A program made the translations under genes and the position numbers. This document shows, piece after piece, positions 54,245 through 64,000 of a stretch of DNA of 64,000 nt. The stretch lies in the NCBI RefSeq assembly GCF_002776525.5, contig NC_045449.1, positions 3,149,256 through 3,213,255 on the forward strand. Direction: 5' to 3'. The DNA comes from Piliocolobus tephrosceles. Its lineage: Eukaryota > Chordata > Mammalia > Primates > Cercopithecidae. The number at the start of each line of letters is the position of its first letter. Positions within the stretch are counted from its first letter, which is position 1. The notes under the pieces were generated by a model, which was not told the DNA's origin, ran no database searches, and saw only the letters and a program-made list of their open reading frames with translations.

Positions 54245-56649
54245 TTAGCTCCCACTTATAAGTGAGAACATGCAGTATTTGGTTTTCTGTTCCTGAGTTA
54301 GTTTGCTAAGGATAATGGCCTCCAAGCTCCATCCATGTTCCTGAGAAGGATATGATCTCATTCTTTTTATGGCTGCATAGTATTCCATGGTGTATGTGTA
54401 CCCTATTTTCTTTATCCATTCTACCATTGTTGAGCATTTAGGTTCATAGCATGTCTTTGCTTTTGTGAATAGTGTTGCAATGAACATAAGGGTGCATGTG
54501 TCTTAATGATAGAACTATTTACATTACATTGGGTATATACCCTGTAATGGGACCGCTAAGTTGAATATTTCTGTTTTTAAGCCTTTAAGGAATTGCCACA
54601 CTGTCTTCCACAATGGTTGAACTAATTTATGCTCCCACCAAGAGGGTATAAGCATTCCTTTTACTCTACAACCTCACCAGCATCTGTTATTTTTTGACTT
54701 TTTAATGATAGCCATTCTGACTGGAGAGAGAGTATCTCATTGTGGTTTTGATTTGCATTTCTCTGATGATCAGTGATATAAGCTTTTATTCATATGCCTG
54801 TTGGCTGCATGTATGTCTTTTTTTTGCAAAGTGTCCACTCGTGTTCTTTGCCCACTTTTTAATAGGGTTGTTTGTTTTTTACTTGTAAATCTACTTAAGT
54901 TCCTTATGGATTCTGGATATTAGATCTTTGTTAGATGTATAGTTTCCAAAAAGTTCTCCCATTCTGTAGGTTCTCTCTTCATTACATTGATAGTTTCTTT
55001 TGCTGTGCAGAAGCTCTTTAATTAGATCCCATTTATCAACTTTTGCTTTCATTGCAATTGCTTTTGGTGTCTTCATTATGAAATATTTTCCCATTCCTAT
55101 GTCTGGAATGGTTTTGCCTAGGTTGTCTTCCAGGGTTTTTATGGTCTCAGGTTTTATATTTAAGTCTTTAATTCATTTTGAGTCGATTTTTGCATATAGC
55201 ATAAGGAATGGGTCCAGTTTCAATCTTCTGCATATGGCTAGCCAGTTATCCCAGCACCATTTATTGAATAGGAAAGCCTTTCCCCATTGCTTTTTTTTTT
55301 GTCAGCTCTGTAGAAGATCAGATAGTTGTAGGTGTGCAGCCTTATTTCTGAGTTCTCTATTCTGTTCCATTGATCTATGTTTCTGTTCTTGATCCAGTAC
55401 CATGCTGTTTTGGTTACTATAGCCCTGTAATTTAGTTTGAAATCAAGTAGCATGATGCCTCCAGCTTTGTTCTTTTTGCTTAGGATTAGACCTTTTGGCT
55501 ATTGGGGCTCTTGTTTGGTTCCATATGAATTATAAAATCATTTTTTCTAGTTCTGTGAAAAATGTCATTTGTAGCTTAATAGGAATAGCATTGAGTCTAT
55601 ACATTGCTTTGAGCAGTATGGCCATTTTGACGATATTTATTCTTCCTATTTATAAGTATGGAATGTTTTTCCATTTGTTTGTGTCATCTCTGATTTCTTT
55701 GAGCAGTGTTTTATAGTTATCCTTACAGAGATCTTTCACCTCCCTGGTTAGCTCTATTCCTAGATATTTCTGTGTGTGTGGCAATTGTAAATGGGATTGC
55801 ATTCCTGATTTTGCTTTCAGTTTGACTACTGTTAGTGTATCAAAGTGCTAATGAGTTTTGCACATTGATTTCATATCCTGAGCCTTTGCTGAAGTTGTTT
55901 ATCAACTGAAGAAGCTTTTGGGCTGAGACTATGAGGTTTTCTAGATATAGAATCATGTCATCTGCAAAAAGGGATAGTTTGACTTCCTTTCTTCTTATTT
56001 GGATGCATTTTATTTCTTTCTCTTTCCTGATTGCTCTGGCCAGTACTTCCAATAGTATGTTGAATAGGCGTGGTGAGAGATGGCATCCTTGTCTTGTGGC
56101 AGTTTTCAAGACAAATGCTTTCAGTTTTTGACTATTCAATATGATGTTGGCTGTGGGTCTGTCATAGATGGCTCTTATTATTTTGAGGTATGTTCCTTCA
56201 ATACCTAGTTCATTGAGAGTTTTTAACATGAAGGAATGTTGAATTTTATCCAAAGCTTTTTCTGTATCTATTGAGATAATCATGTAGTTTTTGTCTTCAG
56301 TTCTGTGTATGAGATGAATCACATTTATGGATTTGAGTATGCTGAACCAACCTTGCATTCCAGGGATAAAGTCTACTTGATCATACTGGATAAGCTTTTT
56401 GATGTGCTTCTGGATTTGATTTGCCAGTGTTTTGTTGAGGATTTTTGCATTGATGTTCAAGGTTATTGGCCTCACGTTTTCTTTTTTTGTTGTGTCTCTG
56501 CCAGGTTTTGGTATGAGGATGATGCTGGCTTCATATAATGAGTTAGGGAGGAGTCCCTCTTTCTCAATTTTTTGGAATAGTTTTAGCAGGAATGATACCA
56601 GCTCTCCTTTGTACACCTGAGAATGTAGAGAATTCAGCTGTGGATTCAT
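54245..56649 (-). pseudogene. L1 ORF2 remnant (reverse-transcriptase and C-terminal part)
   Basis: The longest piece, 55840-56649 (269 codons on the minus strand), holds the RT motifs, including SLFADDMILYLEN. Leftward pieces at 54891-55094 and 54245-54487 carry the C-terminal region, ending LISGS. Frame shifts separate them, so no ORF2 protein could be made. Confidence 0.9.
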
Positions 56650-57085
56650 CTGGTCCTGGGCTTTTTTTGGTTAGGAGCCTATTTATTACTCACTTAATTT
56701 CAGAGCTTGTTGTTGGTCTGTTCAGGGATTCAATTTCTTCCTGATTCAGTCTTAGGAGGGTGTATATGTTTCAGGAGTTTATTCATTTCTTCTAGATCTT
56801 CTCATTTATGTGCATAGAGGTGTTCAAAATATTCTCTGATAGTTGTTTGTATTTCTGTGGGGTCAATGGCAATATCCCCCTTGTTGTTTCTGATTGTGTT
56901 CTTTTGGATCTCCTCTCTTTTCTTCTTTGTCTAGCAAGCAGTCTTTATTAACTTTTTTCAAAAATCCAGCTCCTGGATTAACTGATTTTTTAAATTATTT
57001 TTTGTGTGTGTTTGAATCTCCTTCAGTTCAGCTCTGGTTTTGGTTATTTCTTGTCTTCTGTTAGCTTTGGGGTTGATGTGTTCTT

Positions 57086-57356
57086 TTTTTTTGAGACAGC
57101 AAGACTGGAGTGCAGTGGTGCATCTCGGCTCACTGCAAGCTCTGCCTCCCAGGTTCATGCCATTCTCCTGCCTCAGCCTCCCAAGTAGCTGGGACTACAG
57201 GCACCTGCCACCATGCCCAGCTAATTTTCTGTATTTTTAGTAGAGACGGGGTTTCACCATGTTAGCCAGATGGTCTTGATCTCCTGACCTCATGATCCGC
57301 CTGCCTCGGCCTCCCAAAGTGCTGGGATTACAGGCATGAGTCACCGCGCCTGGCCA
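57086..57356 (-). mobile_element. Alu SINE, antisense, inside the L1, 11-bp TSD
   Basis: GATGTGTTCTT at 57075-57085 and 57357-57367 flanks it exactly. The body has a deletion of about 25 bp near its start (GAGACAGCAAGACTGGAGTG) and ends CGCGCCTGGCC. Confidence 0.94.
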
Positions 57357-58564
57357 GATGTGTTCTTGCTTCTCTCATTCTTTCAGTTGTAATATTAGGT
57401 TGTTCAAATGAGATTTTTCTAACTTCTTGATATGGGCATTTACTGCTATAAATTTCCCTCTTAGCACTGCCTTAGCAGTATTCCAGAGATTCTGATGTGT
57501 TGTATCTTTGTTCTCATTCACTTCAAAGAACTTCACAATTTTTGCCTTAATTTCATTATTTACTCAAAAGTCATTCAGGAGCAGGTTATTCCATTTCCAT
57601 GTAATTGTACAGTTTTCAGTGAATTTCCTTGTCTTGATTTCTAATTTGATTGTGCCATGGTCTGAGAGATTGTCTGTTATGATTTCAAGTTCTTTTGCAT
57701 TTGCTGAGGAATATTTTATTTCTGATTATGTGAACAATTTCACAGTATGTGTCATGTGGCAGTGAGAAGAATGTGTATTCTGTTATTTCAGTGGAGAGTT
57801 CTGCAGATATCTATCAGGTTTGTTTGATCCAGTACTGAGTTCAGGTCCTGAATATCTTTGCTAATTTTCTGTCTCCATGATCTGTCTAATATTGTCAGTG
57901 GGGTGTTAAAGTCTCCCACTATTATTGTGTGGGAGTCCACATCTCTTTGAAGGTAACTAAGAACTGTTTTCAGAATTGAGGTGCTCCTGTGTTGGTTGCG
58001 TATATATTTAGAATTTTAGGTCCTTTTGTTGAATTGAACCCTTTACCATTATGTAATGTCCTTCTTTGTCTTTCTTAATCTTTGTTGATTTAAAGTCTGT
58101 TTGGTCTAAAACTAGGATTGCAACCTCTGCTTTTTTCTGTTTTCCATTTCCTTGGTAGACTTTTCTCCATCTCTTTCTTTTGAGCCTATGGGTGTTATTG
58201 CATGTCAGATGGGTCTCTTGAAGGTAGCATACCCATAGGTCTTGGTTCTTTATCTAGCTTGCCACTCTGTGCCTTTTAGTTGGGGCATTTAGTCCATTTA
58301 CATTCAAGGTTAGTATTGATATGTATGGATTTGGTTCTGTCATCATAATGTTGACTGATTAATTTGCCGACTTGTTTGTGTGGTTGCTTTATAGTGTCAC
58401 TGGTCTGTGTATTTCAGTTTGTTTTTGTAGTGGCTGGTAATGGTTTTTCCTTTCCATATTCAGTGCTTTCTTCAGGAGCTCTTGCAAGGCAGGCCTTGTG
58501 GTGATGAATTCCCTTAGCATTTGCTTGTCTGAAAATGATCTTAATTTTCCTTTGCTTATGAAGC

Positions 58565-58972
58565 TTAGCTTGCCCAGATATGAAATTCTGGGTTGGAATT
58601 TCTTTTAAGAATGTTGAATATTGGCCCACAATCTTTTCTTGTTTGTAGGATTTCTGCTGAGAAGTCTGCTGTTAGTATAATGGGTTTCCCTTTGTAGATG
58701 ACCTGACCTTTCTCTCCAGCTGTCTTCAACATTTTTTCTTTTATTTCCACCTTGGAGAATCTGATGATTCTGTGTCCTGGGAATGGTCTTCTTGTGACGT
58801 ATCTTACTGGGGTTCTCTGCATTTCATGAATTTTAATGTTGGCCTTTCTAGCTAGGTTGGGGAAGTTCTCATGCATAATATCCTGAAATATGTTTTCCAA
58901 GTTGGTTCCATTCTCCTTGTCTCCTTCAGAGATACCCATGGTCACAGATTTGGTCTCTTTACATAATCTCAT
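58565..58972 (-). pseudogene. L1 ORF1 C-terminal remnant
   Basis: An open minus-strand stretch of 135 codons with NGTNLENIFQDIMHENFPNL, QRTPVRYVTRRPFPGHRIIR and the end NPEFHIWAS. This is the RRM and C-terminal domain part of ORF1p. The coiled-coil part further upstream is out of frame. Confidence 0.9.
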
Positions 58973-61014
58973 GTTTCTCAGAGGTTTTGCTTGTTCCTTT
59001 TCATTCTTTTTTCTCTATTCTTGTCTGGTTGTCTTATTTCAGGAAGTCAGTCTTGAAGCTCTGAGATTCTTTCGTCTGCTAGGTCTATTCTGATATTAAT
59101 ACTTGTGATTCCATTATGAAATTCTTGTAGTGTGTTTTTCAGCTCTATCAGGTTGGTTACATTCTTTTCTATACTGGTTATTTTGTCTTTTGGCTCCTGC
59201 ATTGTTTTATCATGATTCTTAGCTTCTTTGGATTGGATTTGAATGTAATCCTGTAGCTCAGTGATCTTTATTCCTATCTATATTCTGAATTCTATTTCTG
59301 TCATTTCAGCCTGGTTCAGAACCCTTGCTGGAGAGATGGTGTGGTCTTTTAGAGGAAAGAAGACACTCTGGCTTTTTGAGTTGTCAGGGTTCTTGCACTT
59401 GTTCTTTCTCATCTTTGTGGGCTTATCTATGTTCAGTCTTTGAGGTTGCTGACCTTTGGATGGGCTTTTTTTTTTTTCCTTTAATCTTATTTGATAACCT
59501 TGAGGGTTTGATTGTGGGATAAGGTGGATTCAGCCAATTGGCTTTGTTTCTGGAAGATTTTAGGGGGCCAGGGCTCACTCCTAACTCCTGAACTGCATTC
59601 TCTAACTCTGGAGGACTTGTAATGAGCCTGACTTTGTTCTCTGGGTATTGAGGTTAGGAATCTACTGCACTGGGTGGACCAAGGTGTTCCCAGATCTCTG
59701 GTCACTACACTTCAATGGATGGTGTCATCTAAAGCATTTTTTAGTGCGGTGACAGCAGGATCCATCTTCTTTCTCATGTGCCAGCAGCAGCAGTAGTGAC
59801 AGCATGGTGAGGTGCATGCTTGTTAGCTATGGCAGGGTGTTAGTGGATGCTGGGGTACCTGCCCCCACATGGGGGTTCACCACAGGGGAAGAGGCAATGC
59901 AGCTGAGGGGTGGGGAGGGAGCCCTGCTGGCAACTGTGTGTGTGGTCGTGCTGGTGTTGGTATTGGCCTCGGGGTGGGGCACTGGCAGGTGCAGGTCTCT
60001 GTGCCTTCTCTGTGCCCCACAAGAAGTGGTTGCTCAGGGCAGGGGAGGATCTACTATCTCTGCACCTAGTTTCACTCCCATGGCAGTGCTAGCACAGGGG
60101 CATGGTGCCAGCAAAGGCGGGGGTGGCTGGTTCTGTGCCTGCTAAGCTTCTGTCTGCAATGGCAGATGGCAAGGGGAAGGGGGATGGACTGCACTCCCGC
60201 CACAGCATTGGCAGTGTGAAGTGCACACACACTAGTGTGCTGACAGGCAAAGAAAGCAAAACCCACCTGCACAGACACACACCAGCAAAGCAGTATGTGG
60301 AGCTGCCATGAGCCTGAGGGGAGCTACAGTGTGGAGAGGGAGCATGCAGGCTGATGTGTGGCTGTGTGGGCTGCCCCATTGGTCAGGCAGAGTCCTCCAG
60401 TGCAGAAGCTATGATATAGGCCCCCAGGCCACTGGAGGCTGCCCTGCCAGCAGGCATGGCCAGACTGGGGCCCCAGGAGAGGCCAGCAGACCAAAGGGTG
60501 CTCAGGTTGTACCTGCCCCATCTAATGGGCAAGACCACCCTGCGGAATTCAGGATCAACAGTTCCCCCAGGGTGAAAGTCCCCCATGAGAGCAAGTCGAG
60601 CCTTGGGGAATGGCCATCCCCGGACATACTCTGCTACAGCCACTCCCGCACCAAACTCTCTAGGCTTCACATCAGCTGGCTTGCTGCCCCTACTACTTCT
60701 CCAAGCAGCTCTCCCTGCCAGCTTAAGTTCCATGGTGGTCACAGGGTCTCCTGCTGGGGTTCCAGAGGCCCATGTCAAGAGCAAGTTGCTCCTTGCTGGT
60801 TCAACTCCCGTTCCCTGGGAGCCACTGGGGGCCAAGAATGAGTCCAGGTACACAGTAGCCCCTTACAGGGTCCCCAGCTTTCTTCCCCTTCAGCCCAGCT
60901 TCTGTATCTTCCCTCCATCCACTGTGAAGATCTGTTAGGAGTACCCCAGTCATCTCCATCCCTCCGTGGCAGCTGTTCCACCTAGTTGCGTCTACTTGGC
61001 AATCTTTGGTGAAT

Positions 61015-61260
61015 TTTTTATTTGAATTTTGATATCTTTGCCTTCTTTTCCATTGGATTATTTGTTCACTAATAATTGTTAGGAAATGTTAATATATTAC
61101 CGATATCAGCCTTTTGTCACGTCACTTGCATTTTCTCCAACTTGCCATTTGTCTTTTGATTTGGTTTTTTTGCCAAATAAATGCATTGCATTTTTATGTA
61201 ATCAAATCTGTTTGTCTTTTCTTATAATGCTTCTTGATTTTCTGTTTCACTTCGAATGCA
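61015..61260 (-). mobile_element. Old L1M-type ORF2 fragment, antisense
   Basis: GAATTTTTTATTTGAATTTT, TTAATATATTACCGATATCA and CAAATCTGTTTGTCTTTTCT are diverged antisense L1 text. Together they suggest the host into which the large L1 inserted. Confidence 0.65.
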
Positions 61261-61699
61261 TATGATTTTTTCTCTCCGTGTCAGGCAAGATAAACTAGGT
61301 TATATTGCATTAAAACAGCTTCTAAAGTCTCAGGAGTTTACAATAGTCTGAAGATAAAGGGAAATAACCCCAAGTGTTTTTCCCACTCTCATACATCACT
61401 CAACAACACTTCTGACACCAGATGTGTGGGGACATATCCTCACACAGCAGGCAAGCAATTCTGCCGATTCCCCAGTGCTTCAGTGATACCTTCTTTATGG
61501 CTTTAGCAGCTCCAGGAATCACATGCAGACATTTCAAAGCCCAGCGAAGAAGAGGTATGCTTCCTCTCATGTTTTACTTTTTATTGGTTGTGAAAAGTTG
61601 ATCTGACATACAAATTAGGTCATCCTTGTCATACCTGGCTAAATCGGGGTCAAGGGACTTGGGGTGGGAAAGCACGAGGATGGCAGGCCAGGTCTCACT
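61261..61699. other. Unique DNA
   Basis: No gene or repeat recognised. Confidence 0.5.
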
Positions 61700-62335
61700 A
61701 ACGCAGGTCTCTGTAACAACGGTCTCAGCACTAACTGAGTGGTCAAGTTAAATATTAAGCTGATAAAGCCAGTGCTCTTATACAAAGGCTGAAATGTAAC
61801 AGAAGCCTACCAAGAGTTTTTCCCATGCCTTTCCTGGGACTTGAAGCATGACAAGATAACGAAGAAATTCTTAACAGGACCCGTTTAGGAATAAACAAGG
61901 TTTATTGGGAGTCCAAAGAACCCCCCCAGACCTCCGCAAACAAGTTTATTGGGGGTCTGAAGGAACTCCCCAAACCGCCATGATTTAGCGGGAAACAAGA
62001 TAAGGGTAATCACCTCATTGCACCTGGACCCATTTAGATTAAGCAAATTTACTGAGGCTCCAGAGGAAGGTCTTCAGGACTCAGGTCTCAGTTGTAGATT
62101 AGAAGAAATTAATCACGTATGTCTTTAGATGAATGGACACTTACATGTAGACAGCTTAGAAGATACAGAGCTCTGGAAAACTCTGTAATTTTGAGTTGGT
62201 CTGGCGATAATTTCCAGACCTTCTCCCTGTAACTGGCCACAGAAATAAAAACTCTCTTCTTTCCCAGCTCATCTACATCTCATTGTTGGGCCACGAGAAT
62301 AAGCAGCCCGACTGTCACTTGTCCAGGAACAGGAG
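61700..62335 (+). mobile_element. Probable LTR remnant, family unknown
   Basis: A repeat-rich segment with two imperfect about 43-bp copies (AACAAGGTTTATTGGGAGTC and AACAAGTTTATTGGGGGTCT) at about 61896-61980, a CACTAACTGAG area, and GAAATAAAAACTCTCTTCTT at about 62243 that looks like an LTR poly(A) region followed by an R/U5-type CATCTACATCTCATTGTTGG. No clear TG...CA ends or TSD. Confidence 0.45.
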
Positions 62336-62339
62336 GGGC

Positions 62340-62711
62340 ACACAGCACCTTGTCCAAGAATTAAATTTTCCACAAGCCCAGCTGCTTGAAACTGCCCATT
62401 GTAACCTGAAACCGGTTTTATCTAATAGCTACTGAAACAACCTGCTGTGACTCTAAGGCTAGTTTTATCCACTGCTATTACCCACCAATCAGAGCTTGCC
62501 AGCTCCCAAAAACTTACTAGTGCCAATGAACTGTCTTCCAAAACAATATATAACATCTCTTCTTTGTAAAAATCCTCCACTCTTCTCTTCACTCTTCGGG
62601 CATACTAGAGACCACGTACTCTTTATTTTTGCCCCAAATTGCAATTTTTACTTTTCAAATAAAATGTTAAATTTAGATATTCATCTCTACATTTTTATTT
62701 TGACTTCAACA
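62340..62711 (+). mobile_element. Second probable LTR remnant
   Basis: TGTAACCTGAAACCGGTTTT, CCACCAATCAGAGCTTGCCA, AACAATATATAACATCTCTT (TATA-like) and TTTTCAAATAAAATGTTAAA (poly(A) signal-like) are in LTR order, ending near ACTTCAACA. Family not identified. No internal retroviral genes nearby. Confidence 0.5.
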
Positions 62712-62859
62712 TACTCAGAAGCCCAACAGGAGATTTCCTCTTTGTGTCATTGGCCATGCTCACACCAATCTTGGCAATCTGGAATTGGCATCACCACCAC
62801 TATATTGTTGCTACTATTATTTTGAATGGGTTGGTATCTATTAGATCCATTAAGTATAA

Positions 62860-64000
62860 GAAAAATAAAAACATTTTTATTTTACTTTCATTTATTATTT
62901 CTCAAATACTCTTTCTTTCCTTATGTAAATCCAAGTTTCTGACCTACACCATTTTCCTACTCTCTGAAGAACATCTTTTAACATTTCTTGCAAGGTGAGT
63001 CTACTGGCAACAAATTCCTTCAATTTTTGTTTGTCTGAGAAAGTCTGTTGTCTGTTTCTCTTTCTCTTTCAAATTATAGGAGACAGAATTTTAGCTTGGT
63101 TTTTTTTTTTTTTTTTTTCAATACTTGAAATATTTTATTCCACTCTTATCTTCCTTGCATGGTTCTTGTAAGAAAACTAATGTTGTTCTTATCCTTTTTC
63201 CTTTATAAGTAAGTTGAGTTCCCCATCCCAGGATTTGTTCAAGATTCTCCCTTGGTATTCCATTTTCTGCAAGTTGAATATATTATTCTTATATGTAGAT
63301 TATTCGCTGTTTATCTTATTTGGTGTTCTCTGAGCTTCCAAGATGTTTGGTTTGGTGTCTGTCATTAATTTTAGAAAATTCTCAGTTATTATTATTTCAA
63401 CTATTTCTTCTATTGATCTTTTTCTCTTTCTTCTCCTTTTGGTATTGCCACACACATTACACCTTTTGTAATTGCCCCCACGGTTCTCAAATATTCTGTT
63501 CCAGTTTTTTAATTCCGTTTTCTCTTTGCCTTTCAGTTTGGGAAGTTTCTATTTTCATATCTTCAAGGTTATAGTTTCTTTGTCCCATCTACTGATGAGT
63601 CCATCTAAGGCATTCTTTATTTCTGTTAGTGTTTTCTATTTCTAACATTTTCTTTTGGTTATCTCTTAGAGTTTTTATCTCTCTTTGTACAGTACTCATC
63701 TATTCCTCCATGCTGTCCACTTTTTCCCATTAGAGCCCTTAGCTTATTAATCATAGTCATTTTAAATTCCAAGTCTAATAATTCTCAAAATCTCTACCAT
63801 ATCTGAGACTGATTCTGGTGCTTGTTTTGTCTCTTCAGACTACGTATTTTCCCTTTTAGAATGCCTTGTAATTTTTTTGTTAAGTGCTGAACATGATGTG
63901 TGGGGTGAAAAGGACCAAGGTAAACAGCCCTTCAGTGTGAGATATTGTGCTTATCTGGTTAGGAGTCAGACTGTGTTTACTGTTTGCTGTAGCTGGAGCC
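62860..64000 (-). mobile_element. Older L1, antisense, 5' region, continuing outside the window
   Basis: CTTGCAAGGTGAGTCTACTG, AATTCCTTCAATTTTTGTTT, GACAGAATTTTAGCTTGG and, at the right, TTTTTGTTAAGTGCTGAACA plus ATGATGTG are antisense text of older primate L1 5' UTR and ORF1-adjacent sequence. A T18 run lies at 63101-63118. Frames are short and broken. Confidence 0.7.

Larger units (their letters stand above)
54020..61010 (-). mobile_element. Nearly full-length dead L1, antisense (L1PA/L1PB-type)
   Basis: About 6.7 kb of L1 plus a 271-bp Alu. On the minus strand: 5' end near 61010 (reverse of ACCAAAGATTGCCAAGTAGA), GC-rich 5' UTR about 59700-61010, ORF1 remnant about 58565-59500, ORF2 remnant about 54245-58400, 3' UTR and a T-run tail at 54029-54036. 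ORF2 has several stops and shifts: separate open pieces at 55840-56649, 54891-55094 and 54245-54487 are visible. The 3' UTR is of the older type that lacks the G-rich tract. No clear TSD was found. Confidence 0.9.

Noticed and set aside
59804..60981. Overlapping frames of 100-177 codons on both strands
   Set aside because: They lie in the GC-rich 5' UTR of the antisense L1. I considered an antisense ORF0-like frame, but could not support it in this older element.

Overview
The window is primate nuclear DNA, and the Alu elements point to an Old World monkey (macaque, baboon or relative) rather than human. Several Alus (14982-15287 and 52491-52783 on +; 27056-27360, 47862-48144 and 48621-48923 on -) carry the combination I associate with the cercopithecoid AluYR group: CTAGCCGGGCGAGGTGGCGG in the middle and GAGATCCGGCCACTGC near the end. 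The two intact olfactory receptor (OR) genes resemble human OR1E1 and OR3A3 with scattered substitutions. Their order, opposite orientations and roughly 21 kb spacing fit, from memory, the OR1E1-OR3A3 part of the OR cluster at human 17p13.3.

Genes. There are three OR loci. A GC- and CpG-rich family-1-like OR at 13203-14204 (+) is open throughout but has no ATG. An intact OR1E1-like gene lies at 27616-28560 (-). An intact OR3A3-like gene lies at 49456-50403 (+). Each intact gene has the usual single coding exon of about 945 bp. No other host protein-coding gene is visible. A GC-rich block at 40401-40593 has good splice signals on both sides and could be a non-coding upstream exon, possibly of the OR3A gene. 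A broken processed copy of RAD23B mRNA occupies about 21480-24750.

Repeats, left to right. 1-4810: a young L1 whose visible ORF2 part is uninterrupted for 800 codons, inserted in an older antisense L1 that also carries an AluY. 4811-13200: mostly unique DNA with old MIR, L2 and MER20-type remnants. 13.2-21.2 kb: the start-less OR, Alus, old L1 pieces and a 655-bp solo LTR nested in an L1 that is itself nested in an older repeat. 21.5-24.8 kb: the RAD23B retrocopy with a private 19-bp minisatellite and several later insertions. 25-33.4 kb: Alus, OR1E1, an L2 with a 60-bp tandem duplication, and an L1 insertion combining a 5' inversion with an apparent 3' transduction. 33.4-39 kb: a retroviral dUTPase-like relic and nested antisense L1s. 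39-53 kb: unique DNA, Alus, L1 remnants and OR3A3. 54-61 kb: a nearly full-length dead antisense L1. 61-64 kb: L1 and LTR remains.

I found no operon-like, CRISPR or novel multigene system. The most interesting signals are rearrangements: the 19-bp minisatellite, a 62-bp duplication around an Alu fragment that looks like template switching, the L1 transduction, and the odd features of the first OR. All family names come from recognition by eye, not from a database search, and repeat boundaries are good to about 5-30 bp unless a target-site duplication (TSD) is cited.
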